Part shown: positions 34,801 to 45,300 of the stretch, piece after piece
Layout: each line of letters opens with the position of its first letter
Position numbering within the stretch: position 1 is the first letter of the stretch
NCBI GenBank assembly: GCA_905178155.1
Contig: CAJINV010000002.1
Span: 11,951,327-12,015,326, forward strand
Direction: 5' to 3'
Origin: Amoebophrya sp. A120
Taxonomy: Eukaryota > Sar > Dinophyceae > Syndiniales > Amoebophryaceae
DNA: 64,000 bases
Position numbers and translations under genes: made by a program
The notes under the pieces: generated by a model
The model's input: only the letters and a program-made list of their open reading frames with translations
Told to the model about the DNA's origin: nothing
The model's database searches: none

Positions 34801-35688
34801 ATTTCGAATGCCGGGCCGTTGTCCGGCGGTGCCACACGGGGCAGCGTGGCGCCCCAAGTCGAACTTTTGTCGCACGCGAGCTACCGGAAAACCTGCTGGT
34901 GCGTGGATGCGGCCTGGTATGGAAATTACTTCGTTTCCGGGCACCGCGGCGTCGCGTTTCTGTGGGATATGGAGGTGCAGACGGACCTCCACGCCTGCCG
35001 CATCGTTGGAGACGACATCGACGACATGGGGAGCATGCTTCCCGCACAGTTTGCCGGTACGCAGCCGCAGAACCTGCAGCAGCGGGGGCTCTCCGCCGAC
35101 GTCTTTCCGGCCTCGCTGAAAATGGCGAGCGCCCCAGGGGGTAAAAGTAGTTTTTTCAACAACGGCGCTGCTGATGGGCTCTCCTCGAACAGAACCGCAT
35201 CGGGCAAAAATCCTACCTGTTTGGACTTCCACTGCGTGAAGTTCCACCCGACAACTGAGTTTTTCGCTGCCGGCGTCGGGTCCCGGGCGCTTCACTTGTA
35301 CGACCTCGGCCGAAGCGGCCGGTTGGTCCGCGCAATCCCGACACCGGACCTGGTTGCAAAGCTCGCTTTCAGCATGGACGGGCTGCATTGTTACACGGCC
35401 ATGCGTAACGGGAGCGTATGCGTGTACGACCTGCGCCAAGGCTTGTTGCTCGCCACCCGTGCGAATGTGATGTCGGAAATCTATTCGCTCGAAAGCTTCG
35501 GCATGCCCCGCAACGTGCTCGGCGTGGGCGGGAGCGACGGGTTTTGTTATCTGGATCTCGAAAACGCAGATCGGACGACGCATGCCTACGACTTCTTTCC
35601 AAACGCGGATCGAGACAATGTCGTGCTCGAGGCGAGGTTTGACTTTTTTCTCGACGGAATCACGCTTGCATGCGCGCAAGTGCAGTGA
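31813..35688 (+). CDS. WD40-repeat protein, TAF5-like, 1291 aa, intronless
   Basis: A single uninterrupted ORF starting at ATG and ending with TGA. Residues 1-165 are Gly/Pro/Gln-rich and disordered. Residues about 172-330 and 480-590 are helical, with an acidic linker between. The helical part contains a pattern like the TAF5 NTD2 domain: a Lys-Glu-Glu-Leu helix, then a conserved hydrophobic 'P-I-Y-A-H-L' style helix, and later WRSKMRRFPWLMDIF. A Gln-rich stretch follows near 690-720. From about residue 853 to the end several WD40-type blades can be seen (GCADGVRLWK, SGHRGVAFLWDME, AGVGSRALHLYDL, GSVCVYDL), with long insertions between blades. TAF5 has this NTD2-then-WD40 order and acts in TFIID/SAGA. 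The assignment is inference; another WD40 scaffold is possible. Confidence 0.6.
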   Translation: MHPHQNSTSGAGGQPPPGFAPPPGYHQQGFLQANVARGTNAMLPQQVPPGALQPGGAFHQAVGQYQQPSSKTGGAKNSKRHAGAGAAARPGGAVPAAGVPPQHLPIGAFGGPGVPPAPGSHQQQLFAPQPGGGGAPAPSGAASSSSKTATNGQNKVNASPPMPPPPRFVHHQWQLLHDPHVKDCAQYLSQYHGYKVTPPEPRDSEHMSRLSPRLEGYEKLMAMIHGEQPPPGVQLFSSSSSSGALLEKNLDTGDGSFVNYSPNDDCAYQLKEELLLLCAPIYAHLLIEWKDRHPHYLYSEFVQLSHMQLLQRNANMASGGASNRRHMKGGAAGLNSVYPLDPAQRETFARAYATKYANFATNLPQKTTDRKDDLSRSEAEAAVGGPAEPDDAMDIDDGDMMAGVAEEDIKGGEQAKSSASGERLARPSRKRRTFDEERATTSSAQLVNNEVDAERTPLVDLDVGRSTGGDQVSFVAKEAWWRSIYEREERVDIRVSSLAYNVWRSKMRRFPWLMDIFVQRVNLTIDTSWEEVPTFGVKQTLAARSFLRSVSELAVQRAKLLVNTYADLHLQIKMGARNHVFHMKLSKKMLAAEAGGYSAFAAVTGAQPARDHGTNPGGPPLATGIAGHQQGGGFLDQDENNDRQETASSVAAGNATSNSNVSGTRGPDKKRQRKAAAAAEALLKTQQEAQQDMMMQQQEQLNQDGEQREKQTAGAGPGVDLHKLAANANIGVPTAPPEKQPIWSSESFRKKCSLNLPSAKRTKNSHFLPPTYWNRVYRSYRYAYNDTPQRIENASNTAALLFKNPTPSSSSTGAAAGHLPGGVARTAFAPEGGQPPPRTAAGPSHLGGRPMVARTVRLLPQLWSQISCMTMTRDSVVFAGTDDGVFGWCAGSRSQKLYSDPDYALAQGCTTFAVQCCRSFSAGPDMDDLLLAGCADGVRLWKIPTNAGAASGLPAFGMRGNKGTLGHHQQAGLVPSSAAGTISTPAEPSAAAGAPPISNAGPLSGGATRGSVAPQVELLSHASYRKTCWCVDAAWYGNYFVSGHRGVAFLWDMEVQTDLHACRIVGDDIDDMGSMLPAQFAGTQPQNLQQRGLSADVFPASLKMASAPGGKSSFFNNGAADGLSSNRTASGKNPTCLDFHCVKFHPTTEFFAAGVGSRALHLYDLGRSGRLVRAIPTPDLVAKLAFSMDGLHCYTAMRNGSVCVYDLRQGLLLATRANVMSEIYSLESFGMPRNVLGVGGSDGFCYLDLENADRTTHAYDFFPNADRDNVVLEARFDFFLDGITLACAQVQ

Positions 35689-36372
35689 TGTAACCTCATC
35701 ATTCATCGAGACACGCGACATTTAATGACTACTCGTATTAAAGTCAAATAATAGCAATAGCTACCGTCCAGCAATGCGATGTACTTAATTGTAAAAACCA
35801 ACGCCAAGCGCAAGCGCAATAACAAGCCGAACAAAGACAAACACAAATCGCCTAAGGCCATAATCCTTCCTTGGAACCTGCTCTTTTTCTGAAAGGAACT
35901 CACCATCTTTACATTGCGATGATCTTTTTTCTCGGGTGTTCACTTTTTTTTTGTTGTTTACATTATTCAAGTGGATGATTTGAAGGAAAAAAAAACAAAT
36001 GAAAACAGAAACAGCAGAACAGTTTTTGCTTTTCGACGTGCTAGAAACCAAAGAAAACGATCCACTTATCCGCTTTGTTTTTTCTGTGGATCCTCACATA
36101 ATGTCCTTTCGATGAGGCACCAGCGGATCCGCACAAGGAGCTTCCGCGTCAAAGACGTACATCTTCTTTCTCGCTTTCATTCCTTTGAGGACGACTCAAA
36201 CTGGTGTTTTCACGAGCACTTCTTTGACTTTCTCTGCCTGTAACATTCATTCTGCTTCTTGCTTTCTTCCGCTGTTACGACATTCTGAAGCAGATATCTA
36301 CTTGTCACATCACCACATCTGAAGTATCGCGAAAGCGCATAAAAATCAAAGAACGATGAAGACGAGAACAAC
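35689..36372. other. Intergenic, nothing recognised
   Basis: AT-rich gap with A- and T-tracts; the start of the next gene is at its end. No RNA gene or repeat seen. Confidence 0.45.
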
Positions 36373-37932
36373 ATGAAACTTTTATGCTTTCTCGGGCCGC
36401 CCGCATCCGGTAAAGGCAGTTACACGAAGCTTGTGCTCGAAACCCTCAAAAGGGTCGCGGCAAGGAGAGACCCTACCTCGCAGTGGCACCACAGCGGGGC
36501 AGCGGAGCACGTTTTGGCGAAAGATGCAGAAGGCCAAGTTCTTAAGTCGAGCGGTTTCCAACATCATCCAAGCGCGAGGCTTTACAGGCACCATAATCTT
36601 CCTGTCCAACACTTCGAAAAGGTTGTCGCCTCGGACCTTATCAAGAAGGAGATGCGTGAGCAAACGGTCTTTGGCAAAGAGATGCAACCCTACATGGAAC
36701 GCCACGAGCACGTATCAAATGTAAAAATGTCTGGGTCTGGAAGATTTCTAGGTTTGTCATGCATATTTTCCATGACCCATGATGTCTGTGATGCATGCCG
36801 CAGCATCACAGATTTTTAGAGCGCTTTGTGATGCCTCCACAGCATCAGAAATGACCTCTCCGCGTAGCACAAACTGGAGTCCTCTTGCTGGTCATGCAAT
36901 ACAAATTTTCTCAGAATCCAGAGACAGCAGCACAAGTTGCAATCTTCCAGACCCAGACATTTTTGCATTTGATAGCACGTTCCCAGTGAGCTGATGGTGG
37001 AGACGCTGTGTGCGCACCTCGAAGAAATGGCCGCGCAGAGGAGAGGAGGTTCTTCACTTGAGAAAGATAAAAGTGTCATCAACCACCTCAACGTTTTGCT
37101 CGACGGTTTTCCTAGATCTGTGGACCAGGCAGAAGCGTTTCTAGCCAAGACGAAGAGGAGGCGACGGCTTGTTTCCGATCAGGAATTAGACGGAGAGATG
37201 GACGCCAACCCGCGTGGGGAATCTCGTCTTTCCCTTCGTTTTCTGCATCTCGATCTGAAGCGCGAGTGGGCCCGGGCAAAGGCGGTTGGGCGACTGGTCT
37301 GTCCGGATTGCGATTTTCCGTACAACGACGCAGAGGTACGATTGGACGCAGTAGATACAGCGAGTCAACAAAATCTTGCTCGCGCGCTTGAAGAGGACAT
37401 TTATGATTATGACACTCCCTACACTGACACGCGAGAAGAAAAAGCAAGAAAGCGGGACAAGCAAGAAGAACGGCGCGTGTGGTCTGCCGACTTGCCGCCG
37501 GAACCCAAATGTGGGCGGAAACCTGGATGCGGCTACCCAAACAGCCTGATCCGTCGTGACAGTGCGGAGGTGTTTGACCACCGGTATGAAATCTATCTGA
37601 AAACCGAATTTCCGGTGGTGGAGTACTTCACCACGATGGCTGAGGCAGAGAAGCAGGAACTTGTAAATCGAAGCCGCAGAAAAATAGGAGCAGATGCAAC
37701 AGATTTGAAAAATATGACCTCTACTGAGAATTGTCGTGATAGTAGCACTAGCACGAAAATCTCTTCCGTGAAAATGACCGGCGGGTATCGGACGATGTGT
37801 GATGCGATTGTGAAAGAGGTGATGCATCTGCTTGATCTCGACCGTGACGAAAGTTGTAGCAACGAAACGGTTTATCCTCTGGAAGAAGTGCAGAAAGAAG
37901 CCCATCTTGTGCTTGACGAGTGGGAGCAATAG
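36373..37932 (+). CDS. Adenylate kinase-family protein, one introner, about 430 aa
   Basis: Exons 36373-36712 and 36980-37932 total 1293 nt. The P-loop GPPASGKG is at residues 8-15. The segment up to the intron, S-D-L-I-K-K-E-M and onward, fits the NMP-binding region. After removal of the inserted element the sequence reads E-H-V-P-S-E-L, matching the conserved V-P/T-D-E-L of adenylate kinases. LDGFPR lies near residue 153. The LID has Cys pairs near 220 (CPDC) and 289 (CGRKPGCG), probably a zinc site, but with an acidic insert of about 65 residues between them. LIRRDS and the following Tyr-x-x-Thr-like helix match the end of the family core. The reaction is ATP + AMP to 2 ADP or a related NMP. 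At 430 residues it is almost twice the usual length, because of insertions before the NMP region, in the LID and at the C terminus. Confidence 0.85.
36713..36974. mobile_element. Introner 1 (family A, 262 bp) in adenylate kinase
   Basis: The ends are TATCAAATG and CATTTGATA, with an inverted repeat running inward through aaaatgtctgggtctggaa. The 5-bp duplication GCACG lies at 36708-36712 and 36975-36979. Removing the element plus one GCACG rejoins the adenylate-kinase frame. Here GTATCA...GATAG (or a GTAAAA donor at 36721) could also serve as ordinary GT-AG borders in frame, adding 3 or 12 nt. Confidence 0.9.
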
Positions 37933-39323
37933 CATAATTCAGCAGTATTAGCAGCCTATGTAGCAAATAAGTAGTTGTAGATATGTATGTTTTGTATAAT
38001 TCACCACATGATCTTAGTTAGTTGTTGTGTATAAAGATGTGCTGTTCATATCGTCCTCTCCGTCCTCGTGCGCCAGACGTGATGAAGACCAAAGAACACC
38101 ATCGCCACCATGCGCCACAGGGGCAAGAGCAAAGATTCTTCATATCTCGGAAAACAGGATGTTAGCATCATTTATGAGATTCAGTCGGTTTTTCATTGCT
38201 ACTACCTCGCATGGCAAGTCGGTTTTGCTTTATTGCTCACATTAAAAAAAAAAAGTCGGTGCCCTCGACTCCTGCGACGCTGCAGGACAACTACCTCTAC
38301 AAAACTTTTTCGGTTGGACCTCATTGGTTGAAAACCAAAAATTACGAAGATCTTCAATAGCCTCGCAAAGTCGGTTGTGGTTCTGGGAAAGCTGCAGCTC
38401 CGCGATGTCAAGCCTTTCGGATTTTAAAATTAGACCGAGATGGAGGTCGGTCGCGTCAAAGAAATGCTCGATCTGTGCTGTGAAATCCAAGATCTAACAC
38501 AATAACAATTCTTTTTTGCAAAAATTCAAATGCCTAAAAGTAAAGCTTTTGCAAGACGAGGAGTATTTGTATTTCAATACAAACGAAACCAAAAAATCCA
38601 TTCTAAATTACGATGACCATCTTGATCTTCGCCGAAATTCTTTGTAATGATTGCAAACAGGTTGTGGAGAGCGAATTTTAGCCTGTAGTTTTGACGACTT
38701 TACCACTTCCTACTCCAAGCTCGTCCAGCAAGAGACCGTCAAAAGTTAAATTTTTTCGATATTTTTTACTTCGGCACATTCATAGCTATGCGTAGGGAAG
38801 TAACGTCGTAGGCCACTTGGAGCACGAGCAATCAGTACAGCACCGGGTTTGCCGCGGTCTGTACGCTCAAAGTTTCCTTTTAGTCAGAGTAAACGTTGTT
38901 TGCGGGCTGAGGTTGATAGTTATTCAGAGTTTGAACCCCTAAGCGCCCCGACCTCAAACAATAACGTTTTTCACGGCTCCTGGTACTTACAGCAATTTAC
39001 CGATAGCCGCGGCGTGTTTGTGTTTTAGCGTGAAACGATATACAGCAACCTTCAACAAACCTCCAATAATCATCTTCTTACACTTACTCTGATTTAAATC
39101 CTTGAATACTCTCGATTAGAAATCGCGGAGAATAATAAAAACAAAGAGTCGATCCAGCAGCCGTAATTATTTTTAATCTCCGGGCCAGCAGACGAATTTG
39201 AGAAGACAGCAGGGCGGATTGACGACCGCCCGATCCCGGAGGAAGATCGACGACTTCGCTGCTGTAGCAGGGACGTGGTTGAAGTACTAGAGCCTTAAAA
39301 GTCATCTCCTCGTTCCGCCCAAG
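37933..39323. other. Intergenic, nothing recognised
   Basis: About 1.4 kb, AT-rich; no supported ORF on either strand. The final 150 bp before the kinase ATG are a likely 5' UTR or promoter with no motif I can name. Confidence 0.45.
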
Positions 39324-42300
39324 ATGTCGGTGATGGATTTCCGAGACGAGGTGATCCAGCTGACTCCGTCAGGCGTGAAGTACAAGGTGTGCGGCAGGCT
39401 AGGGCGCGGCGGCAGTGCAGACGTGTTTAAGGTGCAATGCTTGTACATCCCAGACGCGTTTAAGCAGACCCAGGCGCAGCGCGTGCAGGTGTTGGAGGAG
39501 CAGCTGCTGTCGAACGCCGGAAAACTGACCTACCTCACCCCGCCCTCGGGCGCCGGCTCCAGCACGGTCTCCGGCGGCAGCACCAGCGCCACCGGGGGGG
39601 CGCAGAAGCCGCAGCAGATGCAAACCCTAGGGATGGCCACGAGCAGCTCCAGCAGCTCGATGCAGCCGCCCATCCTGCCTGCGGTATCCTTGATAGCCAA
39701 CGACAAGCACCCCGAGCTGTCGGGGACGGGCAGAAATCAGATCGTGAAGCGCAGGCTCTCCGACCTGGTGGAGGAGGGCAACGAGGACTACAACAACGTT
39801 TTCGACGAGAACGACAATCCGAGCGGGTCCGACCTCAACACGGCCGCCGCCTTGCAAGCCCTGCGCGGCAGTGCGGAGGGCCGGGAAGGCTCGGCGCGGA
39901 GAAACAGCACTCGGTCGTCTGCGGCCGAGATGGAACAAAATAGTACAAGTAGCGGCACGGGCGGGGCGGGCAGCGGTTCCGGGGGTGCGCCCGGGAGTGG
40001 CGGCCATCCGAGGTCGCGGTCCGGCGAAGTCGTGCAGTACAGCACATATCAAACAAAAAAAGTTCGTCACGATCACTCATGCGCATTTTTGCAATGCAAA
40101 ACTCTCCGTCATGCGTAAAAATGCATCACAGCCAAACTTCATAAGGGATTTCCCTAGTGTTTCTGCAATACAAAGAAAAGCTGTCGTGATGCTGAAAAAA
40201 TTTGTAATGCAAAACCTGCAAGGTAGTGACTGTGACAAACTTTTTTCTCTCCATAGCACGCCCGGATCCTACAGTGGACTCAACCAGGTGGGCGAGGAAG
40301 TGGTGTCTATCAAAAGGAAAAATCCCCCCTCCCCACATCAAAACGAAATTTCTGATGCTGGATTTGAGTACACAAATCAGGTTTGTATTGCAGGAAAGCA
40401 TTGCAGTCAGGTCCCCAGGCTAGGTAGGGGCGTATGCGTTTAGTTGTTCAGCATGGCAAGCAGCTCCCTTCTAGGCCCAAGAGCATGACAAATCGCTTCC
40501 ATAGTGGGGCGGAAGCTTCTGCCCTTGTCTTCTTGCAATACAAATGCGATTTTCGACCTCAAATCACCTCCAGGGCTACGTGCGACCCCTCCGACGCTGC
40601 GTGTGGAAGGAGGAAGTTCGGCGTGTCGGGTGAGGGACCCCCGACGGCTGGCCTACGGATATCAGGTGGATCACAGGCTCAAATCAGCAACACAAATTTT
40701 CGGAAACATACCTTTTCGATATGGGGAGGGGGGATTTTTGCTTTTGATAGTCTCCAACCCGAGGTCGCGGTCCAACTCCCCGGATGCGCGCCCGCGACAA
40801 CCGGCCGAGGCACAGACGATCCAGAGCGCGGAGGGGATTGCGACGCCGGACTGGTACCAGGCACCCGGAAGCAACGCGCAGTCTCTGGCCCCAAACGCCA
40901 TAGCAGGCAGTATTAACGTGGCAACATCGCTCGCACCCGGGTCGGGCCCGGGCAGCGGCATGAACAAGACAAATTCAAACAGCGACGCCGGGACGCAGAA
41001 AGAGGGCAGCGTGCACCCGGCTATCTACGACCCGCATTTGTTGGAGAACTACCAGATTCCGATGTTGGAGGAGGGCAAGTTTTACGCGTTGAAGTCCGTG
41101 ATGGCCCACAATGCAGCGGAGTTCCAGGTCTTCCTGCGGGAGGTGGACCTGTTGCAGAAGCTGGCGGGGAACCCCTACGTCATCCACTTACTCGATGTCA
41201 CCGTGTTGGAACAGGATAGACAGGTAGTGAGTCAGGCTTATTATGTAAAAACTGAATTGTGCGAGAACAAGTGCGCGCAAGGGGTGAAAATTGTATGCTT
41301 GATGAAGATTTTGTACGCAAACAAATCAAAAATGACTTGAAAACGAATTGAATCTGAAGTCTTCCAAAATTACAACAGCTCTTCTTGGTACTCGAGCTTG
41401 CAGACACAGATTTCGGGCGGTATCTGACCCTGAACCATAATCTGACCGCGCAACAAATATTGGACTTCTGGGTGCAGATGGTGATCGCCGTCAGAACAAT
41501 GCACCGAGACCACGACGTCATCCATTTTGACTTGAAGCCAGCGAATTTTTTGATGGTACAATTTTGAATGTCAATGTCTACGGTCTTCTTTATTGAGAAT
41601 GTGTCAAAGCGAATCCGATTAATCATTAGCAATACAGGGCAATGTGCGTTTTCTCGCACACAGTGTGCGTTTTCTCGCACATCAGTAGCAAAGAAAAGTA
41701 GCACATAAAACGAAAACTTCTCATAATTGGTCACCACAGGTAAATGGGCGGCTCAAGCTGGCGGATTTCGGTCTTGCGCGGCAGCTGGGCGACGAGGCCA
41801 CGCACGTCTCTAGGACAAACCGCGCGGGCACACTGAAATACATGGCCCCTGAGTGTATCTATCAGCCGCACGCGCAGAAGTTGCGACTGGGCAAGGAGTC
41901 GGACGTATGGTCTCTGGGGATTATCCTGTGTCGAATGATTTACAACACAACACCGCACGCACACTTGCAGGACAACCACACAAGAATGCTCATCGCCATT
42001 TCCGACACCAGAACAAAGATCAATCTGGTGGACTGCCCACGACTTTACCTTAGGGACGACGGAGTGACGGACCAGAATATGCGAGAGGTATAATGTCCGT
42101 GTTTGCTTTCACCAGACCAACGGCAACGAACTCAAACTATTCATTGTAGTGATGAAAATAACAAGGTCTTGTTCATTTTCTGCAGTTGAAGTTGTATACA
42201 ACCAGGATACTTGTTTGGCTGTGCAAAATACCCTAGCAAACCGCATTTTGTTTGCACATGATTTTTTGTATGCCTTCCACTTTTCCACCCGATCCCTCAC

Positions 42301-45300
42301 TAGGTCCATGATTGGATGATGAACGTGGCCCGGGGGTGCCTGATTTTCGAGCCGCACGCGCGGTTCAACTCTGAGGACCTGTACATGATCCTGAACCGCG
42401 CCAAGTTTCCGACCGTGGCCATCATCGCGATGCTCCGCGACAAGACCGACCAGTACACGGTACTGGATGCCATTCCGGAGTCCGAGGGCGGTGTGTACGG
42501 GGCGATGGGACCCTCGGCGATCCCGCGGAAGCGGGACCCCCACTTTCGCGAGAAGGACGACGACGAGGGGACCAAGCAGTTCGGCCCCACCGGCATGTTC
42601 GACGATGCCAAAACCATGCGGGCATTACAAGAATTAGCTGCTGAGTATTGAAGATTTTTGATGTTTGTACGTTGCACCCAAGAACTCGTCTGTAGTTTTT
42701 CATCATCCATGGCTTGCCATCTTGCATGTCGAGATTCATCTTCCATGGACGACGCATGATCTTTGCTGTATATGAATATTATCGACGTGATTTTTCCCTG
42801 GACACCGACATTGTTGATATTGTCACACACTACACATCTACAGGGATTTGGATCTTGAGAAACAGGGTCTCCTGGAGGATATCGAAGAGGACGGGGAATA
42901 CGACAGCGACCTATCAAATGTAAAAATGTCTGGGTCTGGAAACTTGTAATGCTGAGTGACGTAGCATGAGGAACCCACAAATGACGGCCCAGCATGACAA
43001 GTTTCTGAACTTCTAAGTGTTGCCTATTCTGCATGACAAAGTACGACTCTGCATCACAGAAAAAAAAGGTTTTTGGGTAACGCGCATGACAGACTTGAGA
43101 GTCCTGCTGGCCTAGCATGACAAACCTTGCATTTTTCCAGACCCAGACATTTTTTGCATTGGATACGACCTGGATACAGACGACGAGCTTCTGTCGGAGG
43201 ATATGCATTGCAAAAGTATCGTACTAGTATGAATCGCAATACAAATTTTCCCAGAAGGAAAAATGGAATTTGTAATGCTGATTTCGCTAAGAAACANGAC
43301 CGGTTCTTCCATATCAAAGTGAAAAAAGCCCCCACCCCATATCGGAAACAGAAGATGCGCGAATTTGTGATGCTGTATTTGAGTACACAAATCAGGTTTG
43401 TATTGCAGGAAAGCATTGCAGTCAGGTCCCCAGGCTAGGTAGGGGCGTATGCGTTTAGTTGTTCAGCATGGCAAGCAGCTCCCTTCTAGGCCCAAGAGCA
43501 TGACAAATCGCTTCCATAGTGGGGCGGAAGCTTCTGCCCTTGTCTTCTTGCAATACAAATGCGATTTTCGACCTCAAATCACCTCCAGGGCTACGTGCGA
43601 CCCCTCCGACGCTGCGTGTGGAAGGAGGAAGTTCGGCGTGTCGGGTGAGGGACCCCCGACGGCTGGCCTACGGATATCAGGTGGATCACAGGCTCAAATC
43701 AGCAACACAAATTTTCGGAAACATACCTTTTCGATATGGGGAGGGGGGATTTTTGCTTTTGATAGTCTCCAACCCGAGGTCGCGGTCCAACTCCCCGGAT
43801 GCGCGCCCGCGACAACCGGCCGAGGCACAGACGATCCAGAGCGCGGAGGGGATTGCGACGCCGGACTGGTACCAGGCACCCGGAAGCAACGCGCAGTCTC
43901 TGGCCCCAAACGCCATAGCAGGCAGTATTAACGTGGCAACATCGCTCGCACCCGGGTCGGGCCCGGGCAGCGGCATGAACAAGACAAATTCAAACAGCGA
44001 CGCCGGGACGCAGAAAGAGGGCAGCGTGCACCCGGCTATCTACGACCCGCATTTGTTGGAGAACTACCAGATTCCGATGTTGGAGGAGGGCAAGTTTTAC
44101 GCGTTGAAGTCCGTGATGGCCCACAATGCAGCGGAGTTCCAGGTCTTCCTGCGGGAGGTGGACCTGTTGCAGAAGCTGGCGGGGAACCCCTACGTCATCC
44201 ACTTACTCGATGTCACCGTGTTGGAACAGGATAGACAGGTAGTGAGTCAGGCTTATTATGTAAAAACTGAATTGTGCGAGAACAAGTGCGCGCAAGGGGT
44301 GAAAATTGTATGCTTGATGAAGATTTTGTACGCAAACAAATCAAAAATGACTTGAAAACGAATTGAATCTGAAGTCTTCCAAAATTACAACAGCTCTTCT
44401 TGGTACTCGAGCTTGCAGACACAGATTTCGGGCGGTATCTGACCCTGAACCATAATCTGACCGCGCAACAAATATTGGACTTCTGGGTGCAGATGGTGAT
44501 CGCCGTCAGAACAATGCACCGAGACCACGACGTCATCCATTTTGACTTGAAGCCAGCGAATTTTTTGATGGTACAATTTTGAATGTCAATGTCTACGGTC
44601 TTCTTTATTGAGAATGTGTCAAAGCGAATCCGATTAATCATTAGCAATACAGGGCAATGTGCGTTTTCTCGCACACAGTGTGCGTTTTCTCGCACATCAG
44701 TAGCAAAGAAAAGTAGCACATAAAACGAAAACTTCTCATAATTGGTCACCACAGGTAAATGGGCGGCTCAAGCTGGCGGATTTCGGTCTTGCGCGGCAGC
44801 TGGGCGACGAGGCCACGCACGTCTCTAGGACAAACCGCGCGGGCACACTGAAATACATGGCCCCTGAGTGTATCTATCAGCCGCACGCGCAGAAGTTGCG
44901 ACTGGGCAAGGAGTCGGACGTATGGTCTCTGGGGATTATCCTGTGTCGAATGATTTACAACACAACACCGCACGCACACTTGCAGGACAACCACACAAGA
45001 ATGCTCATCGCCATTTCCGACACCAGAACAAAGATCAATCTGGTGGACTGCCCACGACTTTACCTTAGGGACGACGGAGTGACGGACCAGAATATGCGAG
45101 AGGTATAATGTCCGTGTTTGCTTTCACCAGACCAACGGCAACGAACTCAAACTATTCATTGTAGTGATGAAAATAACAAGGTCTTGTTCATTTTCTGCAG
45201 TTGAAGTTGTATACAACCAGGATACTTGTTTGGCTGTGCAAAATACCCTAGCAAACCGCATTTTGTTTGCACATGATTTTTTGTATGCCTTCCACTTTTC

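Larger units (their letters stand above)
40362..43296. repeat. Exact 2,935-bp duplication, first copy
   Basis: Every ORF, intron and introner in this interval recurs unchanged 3,015 bp downstream (43377-46311). I noticed no difference, in introns or exons. It runs from the middle of introner 3 to the middle of introner 5 and stops at the N at 43297. Confidence 0.9.

Noticed and set aside
40504-41340. 278-codon ORF and its copy at 43519-44355 as separate genes
   Set aside because: The first 80 codons are introner 3 sequence. The rest is an internal kinase exon followed by its intron, and the N terminus has no independent support.
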